From positions 1-64,000 of the forward strand of contig JAYVXO010000193.1 of assembly GCA_043785105.1 (NCBI GenBank): a stretch of DNA of 64,000 bases, read 5' to 3'. A program made the position numbers and the translations under genes. Positions 35,814 through 44,889 of the stretch are shown here, in pieces (position 1 is the stretch's first letter; each line of letters begins with the position of its first letter). The DNA comes from Fimbriiglobus sp043785105 (GTDB lineage: Bacteria > Planctomycetota > Planctomycetia > Gemmatales > Gemmataceae). Below the pieces are notes generated by a model, which was not told the DNA's origin, did not search any database, and saw nothing but the letters and a program-made list of their open reading frames with translations.

Positions 35814-36734
35814 TCACATCGCCTTTCGCCAATCTCGAAACGTACTCGCAAATTCTAACACGTGGCCGTCTTCGCTGCCTTCCGCAATGTACAAAGCGAT
35901 CGGGCCGAGGAAATCGCGGACTTCGGAACTGGTGCAGGTCGGCAAGTACGTTCGCAACACTCGGGGGTCGTAGTAGCGAAAATAGACTTGGCGGCCGTCC
36001 GGGAGTTTGACGAGCAAAAACTGCCGGAGGTGTTTCCGCACTTCGGCCAGTTGGCGATCGCAGGTCAGGTAGACGCCCCAACTGTTGCCCCACCCGTCGC
36101 GGATGAGTTCTTCAAGCAGCGGCGCATTCGGTTGGATTCGGACCAGCCAAGGGCCGAACGCGGCGAGTTCGTCGCCCCGACCGCCTTCGTACAAACTCTC
36201 GAATTCGTGGCCGGCCCGTTCGAGCCGTCCGGGGATGCTCTGCTCCCTGGCGGCATCGACCAAGGCGTACAACGGGCCACGGACTTGTTGCAAGTGTTTC
36301 AACGCTGCTGCTTTCATCGGCGTCAACGGCAGCACATCGGGACCGTACAGGACAACGGGCGACAAAGCGGGTTCAAAGTAACTGGGTGTGGGAGTGAGGG
36401 CGGAAACGTCCGGGCGGGTTTCACTTCGGGGCGGCCCGCCGATTAGCATGACGACAAATACGGTCCGCCCCGCCTTGATTTCGTCCCCATCCTGCACTGC
36501 CGATTCGATCACTTTCTGGCCGTTCACCGTGGTCCCGAACCGACTGCCGAGATCCTTAACACAACACCCGCCCTCGTCGCATTGAATACTGAAATGTTCG
36601 CCGGATAACATCGGGTCGGCGGCGAGCCGGATTTCGGCGGGCAAGAGCCGCCCGACACGTAGCGACGATCCCGGTGGGACGGGAAACCGTCGCCCGGCGT
36701 CATCCCCGGTCCGTACTTCGAGTGTTAAATCCAT
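35814..36734 (-). CDS. FHA domain fused to DUF4123 effector-loading chaperone
   Basis: A 306-residue protein. Residues 1-100 form a forkhead-associated phosphothreonine-binding domain: LRVGRLLPAEIRLAADPMLS (G-R and the S-x-x-H that follows, SGEHFSIQ), then DLGSRFGTTVNGQKV and the closing GDEIKAGRTVFVV. After a Pro-rich linker, residues about 150-300 are a DUF4123 domain: LYALVDAAREQSIPGRLERA, then SLYEGGRGDELAAFGPWLVR, GWGNSWGVYLTCDRQLAEVR and FRYYDPRVLRTYLPTC. DUF4123 proteins are adaptor chaperones that load effectors onto VgrG. The gene order PAAR, this gene, then the glycine-zipper protein fits. The FHA fusion suggests control by Ser/Thr phosphorylation. Confidence 0.87.
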   Translation of the reverse strand: MDLTLEVRTGDDAGRRFPVPPGSSLRVGRLLPAEIRLAADPMLSGEHFSIQCDEGGCCVKDLGSRFGTTVNGQKVIESAVQDGDEIKAGRTVFVVMLIGGPPRSETRPDVSALTPTPSYFEPALSPVVLYGPDVLPLTPMKAAALKHLQQVRGPLYALVDAAREQSIPGRLERAGHEFESLYEGGRGDELAAFGPWLVRIQPNAPLLEELIRDGWGNSWGVYLTCDRQLAEVRKHLRQFLLVKLPDGRQVYFRYYDPRVLRTYLPTCTSSEVRDFLGPIALYIAEGSEDGHVLEFASTFRDWRKAM

Positions 36735-36757
36735 GCCGACGTCCGGCGGGTGGCCCG

Positions 36758-37117
36758 CTATGTGTTGCAGACTTCACAAAAAGGAGTCCCGGTTTGCGCT
36801 GCGGACGTCAGCGCGTTCCCTTGTCCCATATCACCAATCATCACCTGGGGGAAGCCCAGCACGATCGTGCCACCGTGGGCGGTCAGATCCCCCATGCGGG
36901 CTGCCGGTTGGCCACCGATCAGAACCGTCATGCTGCCTTTCACAATCACGTCCGGCGGGCCAACACAGACGAGCATATCCCCGACGCGGGCCGCCGGCAT
37001 GAACCCGATCAGCACCTGGATTGCGCACGGCGGCAGTATCGGCCCGCCCACGTGCGGAACAAGTACGGTAATCATCGGGCAAACGTGCATGTCACCAACG
37101 CGGGCAGCGGGGGGCAT
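36758..37117 (-). CDS. PAAR-domain spike-tip protein
   Basis: A 119-residue protein made almost wholly of PAAR repeats: MPPAARVGDMHVCP, MPAARVGDMLVCVG and QPAARMGDLTAHGG, with the Gly/Pro-rich turns and His/Cys ligands used to bind the zinc that sharpens the tip. PAAR proteins cap the VgrG trimer and carry effectors. It starts 15 bp after the vgrG stop, with AGGAG ahead of the ATG at 37117, and is followed 23 bp later by the FHA-DUF4123 gene. Confidence 0.92.
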   Translation of the reverse strand: MPPAARVGDMHVCPMITVLVPHVGGPILPPCAIQVLIGFMPAARVGDMLVCVGPPDVIVKGSMTVLIGGQPAARMGDLTAHGGTIVLGFPQVMIGDMGQGNALTSAAQTGTPFCEVCNT

Positions 37118-37132
37118 TGGCGGTGACTCCTA

Positions 37133-39529
37133 TTAGTTCGACTTCTGGCCGGTCTTGGACAGATCGGCGTCTTTGGGTTTGACCGGGGCGGCATCCTTCG
37201 CGTCTTTGGCCGCCTTCGCTTTCTTCGGTTTACTTGGCATGGACCCGGTTCCGGGTACTGCCGCACCGCCGCTGTTAATGAGTACCATCGTACCCGAGAT
37301 GGCCACACCCGCCGGCGAGATCGTGATGAACCCGCCACCGCCTTTCAGCGTAATTGTCGTGGCTTCAATGACAACCGTGGCGCCGGCTTTCAGGTGAATC
37401 TCTTGGCCCGCGTCCACGGCGTGCTTGGTGCCGGTCTTTTCCTGATAGCTTGTTCCAATCGTCATCGAAACCGCGCCATCAATTTTTTGTTGCAGGTCGT
37501 CCGTCACGGACAAGTCGTAGCCCGCCTTGACCGTCTCCGTTCGCTGGCCGCCAATTTCCAGGTCGTAAGTCGCGTCCAGCAACTCGGTGACCGCTTTTTT
37601 TACGTGCAGGTCTGAGGTGTCGTCGATCAACTCGTGTTTCTGCTTCTTGACGTGAATGTCGAGGTTCCCTGGCCCGTCGATGCCACCCACCAGCAACTTC
37701 ATGTCCCCGCCGATGTGTTCGTCTTTGTCCTTGTGAACCTTCAGGTGCTGGTTGATGGCCACTTCTTCAAACTGGTTGCCCTTCTTGGTTTCACCGCTGG
37801 CGTCGCCTTTGTGGTCGTTTTGTAGGTAGAACCCGACACGCAGGTGGCGGTCGTTGCCAACCCGCTCCATGCTGTCGTGGCGGACTCGTTCATCCATGTC
37901 CTTCTGCGCGTGGATATAGATCTGTTCCTTGTCGGCTTTGTCCTCGAAGCGAATCGCGTTGTAGCCCACCCCGCCTGGCGAAGAGTTGGTCCGGATGTAC
38001 GACTTCGTTTTCTCATCGGGGAGCTTGTACATCGGCATCTGATCCGGGTTGTAAACGCACCCGACGATGATCGGTTGATCCGGGTCGCCTTCCAGGAAGT
38101 CCACCACGACTTCCTGCCCAATCCGGGGAACGCTCACCATGCCCCACGCCCGCCCGGCGGAGAGGTGAGCCACGCGGACCCAACACGAGCTATCGGCGTT
38201 TTTTTTGCCTTCGCGGTCCCAATGGAACTGGACCTTCACGCGGCCGTACTTGTCGGTGAAAATTTCCTCGCCGGGCGGTCCCACCACGACGGCGGTTTGG
38301 GAGCCGGAAATCACGGGCTTCGGGGTATCCCGTTCGGGGAGGTAGGGCAGGGAAAGCGGAATGGCGGTGAAGATATTCGAGTACCGGAAACCCAGCCCGT
38401 CGTCCGAACCCGAGCGGTACGTCGCGGGGACGTGAATCGTGTGGGTCACCGAAGTGATGACGTAGTCACCCTCAATTCTGATCGGCGTCGTCACCGTGTC
38501 GGTTGTGAGTGTGGACACGGAGAACTTATGCCCGCCCGTCATCTGGCGACAGGAACTCGCGCCCCGAACACTGACCGCGCTCGTGGCGATCCGCTGCATC
38601 CGTAAGTTCACGGTGCGTTTGTTGTCTTCAAAAATCTTCTTCAGTTCCGCCGGTTGTTCGCCACCGCCGGAATTGATGCCGTCAAACCGTTGTGCGTACT
38701 CCCCCGGCCAATCGTACACTTCCAGCTTGGAGTTATCACCCACTGCCAGCTTGTGGGTTACTTTGCCAATCGTGACCGTGTCCGTGATCGGCTTTTCGGT
38801 TTCCAGATGTTGGTGGGGCAGTTCAAACGTGTGATCCCACAGCGTGAATTTCCCGGACGTCTGTTCCTGAATCTTCGTCATCTCGGAGATGTGATCTTGG
38901 ATGCCGGACGCTTCCAGGTTGGTGGTCTTGTAAATGATGTCCGCCTGACCGGGAACCGCCGGGTGGTTCTGAGGCGTGTTCGCCACCACCATGACGTGGT
39001 TGCCGGCGGTGTGCTTGAAGAAGTAATAAATCCCTTCTTCTTCCATGAGTCGGGAGGCGAAGTTGAAGTCGGTCTCCCGGTATTGCACGCAGAAATCCCG
39101 TGGCTCGAACGTACCCGAAAGCTTGTATTCGACATCGAACCCGGCGAACACTTTCTTCAAAATGTCCGGCACGGTGATGTGCTGAAAAATCCGGCTTTGA
39201 CTCCGCTTGCTGATCAGCCAAACCTTCGGTACGACTTCCAAGCGGTAGTCCGTGAAGTCCGGGTCACTTTCCCCCTGCGTCAAGCGAATACAAATCCCGG
39301 AAAAGAACCGCGCCGCATTCTTGGGCAATTCCAGGCGGACCGAAATCGGTTGCCCGATCAGTTTGTCAAACGGGACCGTGGTTTGGCGAGAGGTTTTGGT
39401 GTCGATGGTGTACCGAAACGGTTGCGACAAGCCTTCCGTGCCGTGAAGCCCCATTGCCAGCATCACGTCTTGGCCTAACGGCGTGGTGATGATGAGTGGT
39501 CGACCGGCCTGAACGTATGAATTGGCCAT
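37133..39529 (-). CDS. vgrG: Type VI secretion spike protein VgrG (TssI)
   Basis: About 798 residues from the ATG at 39529 (MANSYVQAGRPLIITTPLGQ). Residues 1-400 are the gp27-like part (SFRYTIDTKTS-type opening, FFSGICIRLTQGESD, YRLEVVPKVWLISKRSQSRI and QYRETDFNFASRLMEEEGIY). An OB-fold gp5 domain follows near 413 (DKYGRVKVQFHWDREGKKN, then VRVAHLSAGRAWGMVSVPRI and DFLEGDPDQPIIVGCVYN). The C-terminal third holds the gp5-like needle repeats (ERVGNDRHLRVG, HLKVHKDKDEHIGG and others), ending in a Lys/Ala-rich tail. The protein trimerises as the puncturing spike. It is the first gene of the block. Confidence 0.95.
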   Translation of the reverse strand: MANSYVQAGRPLIITTPLGQDVMLAMGLHGTEGLSQPFRYTIDTKTSRQTTVPFDKLIGQPISVRLELPKNAARFFSGICIRLTQGESDPDFTDYRLEVVPKVWLISKRSQSRIFQHITVPDILKKVFAGFDVEYKLSGTFEPRDFCVQYRETDFNFASRLMEEEGIYYFFKHTAGNHVMVVANTPQNHPAVPGQADIIYKTTNLEASGIQDHISEMTKIQEQTSGKFTLWDHTFELPHQHLETEKPITDTVTIGKVTHKLAVGDNSKLEVYDWPGEYAQRFDGINSGGGEQPAELKKIFEDNKRTVNLRMQRIATSAVSVRGASSCRQMTGGHKFSVSTLTTDTVTTPIRIEGDYVITSVTHTIHVPATYRSGSDDGLGFRYSNIFTAIPLSLPYLPERDTPKPVISGSQTAVVVGPPGEEIFTDKYGRVKVQFHWDREGKKNADSSCWVRVAHLSAGRAWGMVSVPRIGQEVVVDFLEGDPDQPIIVGCVYNPDQMPMYKLPDEKTKSYIRTNSSPGGVGYNAIRFEDKADKEQIYIHAQKDMDERVRHDSMERVGNDRHLRVGFYLQNDHKGDASGETKKGNQFEEVAINQHLKVHKDKDEHIGGDMKLLVGGIDGPGNLDIHVKKQKHELIDDTSDLHVKKAVTELLDATYDLEIGGQRTETVKAGYDLSVTDDLQQKIDGAVSMTIGTSYQEKTGTKHAVDAGQEIHLKAGATVVIEATTITLKGGGGFITISPAGVAISGTMVLINSGGAAVPGTGSMPSKPKKAKAAKDAKDAAPVKPKDADLSKTGQKSN

Positions 39530-40174
39530 ATCGATCTCGTGCTTCGATCTGCGGTGTCGAGTCGTTGTGAGTATACGCCACACAAAATCGGGTAGCAATA
39601 GACAGAACGTCCACGCCTGAGTCTTGGGTGTAACTCAAATCTCTGGTGGTCAAAAAGAATGCTAACCACAAGGCACAGAGACACCGAGAAACCAATAGGA
39701 GTTACACAGACATGCCGAAATCCAAAATCGATCACGAAAACACGAAAGTACGAAAGCGCGAAACAACCCATATTTTCTAGCACGCTGTCTTCAACGGGTT
39801 TTCGGCCCTGAAAGGGACGTTCTGTCAGCCCAGGGCCATGCCCTGGGGGCCGGGCTGGGGACCGGGTAACGGTCTGGTTTTCGGCCCTGCCTCGACCGTT
39901 CCATCCCGACGATGGCCACACGCATAGCCGTCCCTTCCCGCGTTCCCAGGGCATGGCCCTGGGCTGACAGAACGTCCCTTTCAGGGCCGAAAGCCAAGAG
40001 AAATCTCTTGCCCGAAAAATTTGCCAGACCCGTGGTGAAACTGGTTTTGAGTATCCCAGAGATTTGAGTTCACTCACATCGCCGGACCGCCGGGATTCGT
40101 TTGGCGGTCGGGATTGTTGCTAAACTATCAGCATCACGCCATTCGGGATTCTTGCCTCGTTTCATTGAGCTTTC
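39530..40174. other. Intergenic region upstream of vgrG, repeats only
   Basis: 645 bp between the divergent vgrG and the membrane protein gene at 40175. No gene is recognised. It holds runs of degenerate short repeats (CACAAGGCACAGAGACACCG near 39666, and CACGAAAACACGAAAGTACG near 39737) and the large palindromic element described separately. The vgrG promoter should lie within its first 150 bp. Confidence 0.6.
39770..40035. repeat. Palindromic repeat, family A copy 2 (longest)
   Basis: The outer arms pair TCGGCCCTGAAAGGGACGTT (39802 onward) with AACGTCCCTTTCAGGGCCGA (39971-39990), followed inwards by CAGCCCAGGGCCATGCCCTG with CAGGGCATGGCCCTGGGCTG. This copy carries an extra 100-bp middle with a second TTTTCGGCCCTG start (39878), so it may be a composite of two elements. 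The flanks (TCTAGCACGCTGTCTTCAAC and AATTTGCCAGACCCGT) match those of copies 1 and 3. Confidence 0.85.
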
Positions 40175-41218
40175 ATGATTTACGCCGTGCGATGTTCGTC
40201 GTGTCAAAACTTGTCGCGGGTCAGTGCCGATGCACTCGGGCAGATGGTGGGCTGTCCCCATTGTGGGATTTCGTATGTTGCAGAAGCGGTTGCGGAACAG
40301 AGTTCCGTTGCGACCCCAAACCAATCTCGACCCGTGCCAGCGCAGCCCACACGAGCGCGGCCCCGGCGTGATGTTCCGGTGGTGTATCCAACGAAACAAG
40401 ATTCACACGCACACGATGAAGAAACCGAACAACCCGGCCCCACGCCGATCTTGTTTGGCATCGCATTGCTACCGTTCGGCGTACCGTTGTTGTGGCTGAT
40501 TGGGCCGTTCGTCGGGATGAAAGAGCCTGTTTTTTCGTTCGCAACGCCCGTCGCGCTGGCTGTTGGGTTAACGGGGTTGTGCTTGGGCATCGCGTATGCC
40601 GCCGCGTGGAAGACCAGCACGAAAATCAAAGCGATGGTGATGCTGATCCTACTCGGCTACGGCACGGCCGGCTTTCTTTACTTCATCAAGAAAGAGTGGG
40701 CACAGGAGGTCCGCAAACACATTGGCCCGCCGATCCTCGACTGGAAGGACTTCCAGCCACCCGACGATAAAGCCTACAAAGTGAGCTTACCGGGCATTCC
40801 AAAACCCGTGACCGTCAGTCCACTCCCGAACTGGCCGCTCAAAAGCTTTCGCATCGCACGCGACGAGAACAATCGCAACGAAGTCTTGCACATCAGCTAC
40901 GAAATGGCCCACGGCTCCCCCGCCGAACCCGTTGCCGCCCGTACGGTCAAAGACGACGATTGGTTCGCCGCCGTTCGCACAGCAGTTCTGGAAGTGACCC
41001 AAGGCGAAATCACGGCGGAGCGGGAAGTCAAACAAGACAAACACATGGCCCGCGAGTACACGCTCACCCTGCCGGACGGCGCGACCAACCGCATCGTCCG
41101 CGTGATCCGCGTCCGCACCCAGAACAAAGCCTACTACCTCGCCGTCGAAGGCGCGTTCATCCCCGCTGATGCGAAGTACGTCCGCAAGTTCCTCGACTCA
41201 TTTACCCTCACCCCGTAG
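40175..41218 (+). CDS. Zinc-ribbon membrane protein of unknown function
   Basis: A 347-residue protein. The N-terminus has a rubredoxin-like knuckle pair (CSSC at about 7-10 and CPHC at about 28-31), in the pattern often seen at the start of planctomycete membrane proteins. A Pro/Arg-rich linker follows, then three membrane helices at about 90-180 (ILFGIALLPFGVPLLWLIG, VALAVGLTGLCLGIAYAAA, MVMLILLGYGTAGFLYFI). The remaining 160 residues form a soluble domain, probably extracytoplasmic, with DWFAAVRTAVLEVTQGEITA and a C-terminal AKYVRKFLDSFTLTP. No enzymatic motif is visible. It is followed 23 bp later by another small membrane protein gene. Confidence 0.75.
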   Translation: MIYAVRCSSCQNLSRVSADALGQMVGCPHCGISYVAEAVAEQSSVATPNQSRPVPAQPTRARPRRDVPVVYPTKQDSHAHDEETEQPGPTPILFGIALLPFGVPLLWLIGPFVGMKEPVFSFATPVALAVGLTGLCLGIAYAAAWKTSTKIKAMVMLILLGYGTAGFLYFIKKEWAQEVRKHIGPPILDWKDFQPPDDKAYKVSLPGIPKPVTVSPLPNWPLKSFRIARDENNRNEVLHISYEMAHGSPAEPVAARTVKDDDWFAAVRTAVLEVTQGEITAEREVKQDKHMAREYTLTLPDGATNRIVRVIRVRTQNKAYYLAVEGAFIPADAKYVRKFLDSFTLTP

Positions 41219-41241
41219 CACCATTGACCGGAGGAGTTCAG

Positions 41242-41688
41242 ATGAAAGTCAACACCATGAGATGGGCGATTTTCTTCATCGCAATCCTAGTGGCGATCGG
41301 GTTCGCGGCATGGTTCGGCTTGTTCAATCTTGGCGTAGTGCCGCTTGCCGCCCACGATGTGAAGTCAGTCGAAATTGAACGAATTGACTTCGACCCCCAA
41401 TCACGAATCCTCCCACAAGAAATCATCATCTCTGAAGAGAAAGAGGCAATTGCCGCACTGATGCAAGTGGTACAATCCGCCCGCGAAACGTCCGACCACA
41501 AATGCGGCAGTCGTGGCACGATCACGCTCAAGACGGGGACTGGCGCGAGTACGAAATTGCAATACTTGGCTGGCCATGACGACCAGTTTTACGAGTTCCG
41601 GTACAACCAGAAAATCTACAAAGTGTCACGGGAGAAGTTTGTTGAAGTGATGCAAAAACTCGGCGTGAAGGTGCCGTTGAAGTGTTAA
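41242..41688 (+). CDS. Small membrane-anchored protein of unknown function
   Basis: A 148-residue protein from the ATG at 41242, preceded by GGAGGAG. One N-terminal membrane helix (WAIFFIAILVAIGFAAWFGL) is followed by a mixed soluble domain of about 110 residues (SVEIERIDFDPQSRILPQEI; CGSRGTITLKTGTGASTKLQ). The short spacing suggests co-transcription with the zinc-ribbon membrane protein upstream. The family was not recognised. Confidence 0.72.
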   Translation: MKVNTMRWAIFFIAILVAIGFAAWFGLFNLGVVPLAAHDVKSVEIERIDFDPQSRILPQEIIISEEKEAIAALMQVVQSARETSDHKCGSRGTITLKTGTGASTKLQYLAGHDDQFYEFRYNQKIYKVSREKFVEVMQKLGVKVPLKC

Positions 41689-41824
41689 TTGAAAAATCCC
41701 CGGAGCTTGGAAGAGTGGGGGTGCCCTGAGCCGCGCCTTCAGCCACTTATGGCTGCTTCTTCCGACCTGACCAAGTTCATGACATCCAGCCGGTCAGGCC
41801 CCCACCCATCCAAGCCCCGCAGGA

Positions 41825-42289
41825 CTATTTCGCGTCTACTTCGCCAAAAAGGTTTGCCGTCAGCAATTGGTCCAAACTGTACGGGCAGTCTACTGGAAAA
41901 TCTGCGGTTGACTTCCCCGTTTCCACTACCGCCCGCTTGATCGCTTTCAAATAGGACGCCGGAAGAACCGATTCGGCGTGGTTGTACAGCACGCCACGAC
42001 CGAGTAATCCTTCCAGTTCCTGGCACTGTTCGATGATCGTCGCCTGCCAACTCCCGGACCGGCGGTCCGGTTGATGAACCCACTTCAACACATGGGCTAA
42101 AAGAACAATGAGTCGGCTCTCGACTTCCCGCCGGTCCCGTCGGGCCATGTCGGACAGGTACTCCGATAGGTTCTCGGTGTCGAGTTGGTCGTAAAGACCG
42201 CGTCGCACCAGATCGGCAGTGGCCTCCAACCAGGCCGTTTCGTCCGCTTCGTAAAGCGCAGCCAACGTGCTACTGGTTCGCTGCACCAT
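41825..42289 (-). CDS. DUF29-family protein
   Basis: A 154-residue protein with the DUF29 pattern: LYEADETAWLEATADLVRRG, then LDTENLSEYLSDMARRDRRE, VESRLIVLLAHVLKWVHQPD, RRSGSWQATIIEQCQELEGL and a C-terminal FPVDCPYSLDQLL. DUF29 proteins are common in cyanobacteria and planctomycetes; their role is unknown. It lies 21 bp after prkA on the same strand and is probably co-transcribed with it. Confidence 0.88.
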   Translation of the reverse strand: MVQRTSSTLAALYEADETAWLEATADLVRRGLYDQLDTENLSEYLSDMARRDRREVESRLIVLLAHVLKWVHQPDRRSGSWQATIIEQCQELEGLLGRGVLYNHAESVLPASYLKAIKRAVVETGKSTADFPVDCPYSLDQLLTANLFGEVDAK

Positions 42290-42310
42290 GACGCGGTCCC
42301 CGTCTCCGGA

Positions 42311-44356
42311 CTATTTCTTCGTCTGCCCACGGGCGAAGATGCTGGCGACGAAATTTAGGATGTCCGTCGCACTCGACTCGTTATAGCCGTAGTTGCGAAT
42401 TAGGCGACTCTTCACCACGTCGATTTTCTCTTGGGTCGCGCGATCGACGACATTGGACACCAAGCTCGTGAGCTTGATCGTGTCCTTTTGGTCCTCGAAC
42501 AGCTTCAATTCCAGAGCCTTTTGGAGCCGTTCGTTGGTCTTGTAGTCGAACTTCTTGCCGTCGATGGCGAGCGCGCCGATGTAGTTCATGATCTCGCGGC
42601 GGAAGTCGTCCTTGCGGCCTTCGGGGATGTCGATTTTCTCCTCGACGGACCGCATCAGCCGTTCGTCCGGTTCCTCGTAGTTGCCGGTGTAGCGGTTGCG
42701 GACTTTCTCCCGTTGGGTGTACGCCTTCACGTTGTCGATGTAGTTACCGCACAACCGCATCAGGGCTTCTTCGTCGGCGGCAATGGCCCGCTGGACTTCG
42801 TTTTTCACGATGTCTTCGTACTCCTCACGGACGACGGAAAGCAGTTCCTTGAAGTGGCGGTACTGCTCTTCGTCTTTCAGAAGGGCATGGTGCCGTAACC
42901 CCTCTTCGAGTTCCTTCATCACCATGAACGGGTTGATGTTGTCCTCGTCCGGGTGGACCACGAGGGCGTTCGAGATTTTGTCCTGGATGTAGCGTGGGCT
43001 AATGCCGGCCATGCCTTCGTGGGTGGCTTCGCGTTTCAATTCGATGACGTTGTCTTCGGTGAAGCCGGGCATCGTCTTGCCGTTGTAGAGCTTCAACTTC
43101 TGCAACATCGTCAGGCTGGCGTGCTTCGGCGGCGACAGCCGCGTCAACACCGCCCACATCGCCGCCACCTCGATCGTGTGCGGGGCGATGTGCTTGCCCT
43201 TCACCTTTTCGACGTTGAAGTCCTTCTCGTAAATCCGTACTTCGTCCCGGAGTCGCGTGACGTAGGGGATGTCGATCTTCACAGTGCGGTCCCGCAGGGC
43301 TTCCATGAATTCGTTGCTCTGCAACCGACGGTATTCCGGCTCATTTGTGTGGCCTAAAATAACCTCATCAATGTCAGTTTGGGCGAACTTCTTCGGCTTG
43401 ATCTTGTGTTCCTGCGACGCACCGAGCAAGTCGTACAAGAACGCCACGTCGAGTTTCAACACTTCGATGAACTCGATGATGCCCCGGTTGGCGATGTTCA
43501 GTTCGCCATCGAAATTAAAGGCGCGAGGATCAGAGTCGCTGCCGTACTCCGCGATCTTGCGGTAGTTGATGTCGCCGGTCAGTTCGGTCGAATCCTGGTT
43601 CTTCTCGTCCTTCGGTTGGAACGTGCCAATGCCGATGCGGTCTTTTTCACTCAGGACCAGCCGATAAACTCGCACTTCCTGCCGGAGCATTTCGAGGAAG
43701 TCGCCGTTGTACTTGGCCAACCGCACCCGGTACTCGTACCGGCTGTACGGGCAGAGGTCGCCCTTGATGCGGATTTCATAGCTGTGCGGTTTCGCACACT
43801 GGTCGTTGAGCATCAGCAATATTTGGGCGCGGTGTTCTTCCGGGATCAGTTGCAACGGCTCGCCGTGCATCGGGTCTTTGGTCCACGTGCCGTCGTCGTT
43901 CTTCCACTTGAAGCTGAACAGCATCCCGTTGTCGGTCCGCGAATACTCTTCAATGCCACGCTTCAGGAGCCGGGCAATCGTTGATTTCGCCGACCCCACC
44001 GGGCCGTGCAACAGAATCACACGGCGTTCAGTGCCGTACCCGAGCGCCGCACTTTTGAAGGTGTTGACCAGTTGCATTAACGGTCGGTCCAGACCATAAA
44101 TGCCATCGGAGTGCCGCGAGGCAAATTCGGTGAAGAACTTACAGCGGGTGAGCTTCTCTTTGTTCTCGTAAACGTCTTCGACGCCGTGCGACAAAATCAT
44201 GTCGTACACGCGCTGGTACGCCGTGCGCGTGACACCGGGAGTATCGAGGACGATGTTGAGGTACTCGTCGAACGTCCCTTCCCAGTTCAGCTTTTTGAAA
44301 TCGGTGAGATCAAGTTTACTGCGAAGGGTATCCAGAATCGCCTGGGCTCGGGCCAT
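42311..44356 (-). CDS. prkA: PrkA-family serine protein kinase / AAA+ protein
   Basis: A 681-residue protein with the PrkA architecture. The N-terminal AAA-like part has Walker A HGPVGSAKST (about 117-126) after YGLDRPLMQLVNTFKSAALG, and the region EDVYENKEKLTRCKFFTEFA. The middle holds NRGIIEFIEVLKLDVAFLYD and DEVILGHTNEPEYRRLQSNE, and the PrkA C-terminal domain has GISPRYIQDKISNALV and the long helical tail. In enterobacteria and Bacillus, PrkA works with YeaH and SpoVR/YcgB in nutrient-stress responses; neither partner is in the window, and DUF29 follows instead. The start has GAGGAG upstream. Confidence 0.93.
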   Translation of the reverse strand: MARAQAILDTLRSKLDLTDFKKLNWEGTFDEYLNIVLDTPGVTRTAYQRVYDMILSHGVEDVYENKEKLTRCKFFTEFASRHSDGIYGLDRPLMQLVNTFKSAALGYGTERRVILLHGPVGSAKSTIARLLKRGIEEYSRTDNGMLFSFKWKNDDGTWTKDPMHGEPLQLIPEEHRAQILLMLNDQCAKPHSYEIRIKGDLCPYSRYEYRVRLAKYNGDFLEMLRQEVRVYRLVLSEKDRIGIGTFQPKDEKNQDSTELTGDINYRKIAEYGSDSDPRAFNFDGELNIANRGIIEFIEVLKLDVAFLYDLLGASQEHKIKPKKFAQTDIDEVILGHTNEPEYRRLQSNEFMEALRDRTVKIDIPYVTRLRDEVRIYEKDFNVEKVKGKHIAPHTIEVAAMWAVLTRLSPPKHASLTMLQKLKLYNGKTMPGFTEDNVIELKREATHEGMAGISPRYIQDKISNALVVHPDEDNINPFMVMKELEEGLRHHALLKDEEQYRHFKELLSVVREEYEDIVKNEVQRAIAADEEALMRLCGNYIDNVKAYTQREKVRNRYTGNYEEPDERLMRSVEEKIDIPEGRKDDFRREIMNYIGALAIDGKKFDYKTNERLQKALELKLFEDQKDTIKLTSLVSNVVDRATQEKIDVVKSRLIRNYGYNESSATDILNFVASIFARGQTKK

Positions 44357-44889
44357 GCGTGTGTCTCCTCAATGAAGGAACTTCGCGGGATTAACCGCGA
44401 CAAACAGCAATGATGGGCACGTCAAACCAACAGAACGCCGTGGGGAGAAGACCAGTCGGGCACAGAAGCTTACCACCCAAAGCCCCGGTCCACAAATTGT
44501 TAGTCGCTAGCGTCGCCGCATTCTACCCCCATTCCCAAGTTGTTCCAAGTATAGACTCGGTCCGGGTTGATCGGAGGTCGGGCTTTGCATCGTATTTTTT
44601 GGCAAGCATCCCTATGGGATCAGAAGCAATTCGAGGCTGCCGGGTTGGGTTCGCGGGTTGCGGCAACGCGAAAGCGGGTTTCGAGTCGGGCGACGAGCCG
44701 GGGCGTGTGGCGTTGGTCGATGGCTTGCGGTTTGTCGGTGGGAACCGAGAGGTGTACCCAGGGCGTCGTCGCAAAGCCGACTCGCCCTGGGCTGAGTGTC
44801 TCCAGCCCTTCCGGTTGAAGACACAGAAATGCCAGAATCATGAACAAATTTGCTACCTATCAGCATAGCTCTCCCCGGACCACTAACCG
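44357..44889. other. Intergenic region with a hairpin, no gene recognised
   Basis: 533 bp upstream of prkA. The open frames here lack coding character. A CCAGGGCG-type hairpin (CCCAGGGCG...CGCCCTGGG, about 44758-44794) is followed by the sequence GAGTGTCTCCAGCCCTTCCGG and its partial complement CCGGTTGAAGACAC, an organisation like the other palindromic repeats but with different sequence. The prkA promoter should lie in 44360-44560. Confidence 0.5.

Noticed and set aside
44410..44868. 152-residue plus-strand frame in the prkA-rhodanese spacer
   Set aside because: It runs through a palindromic repeat, has no family motif and no ribosome binding site of note.
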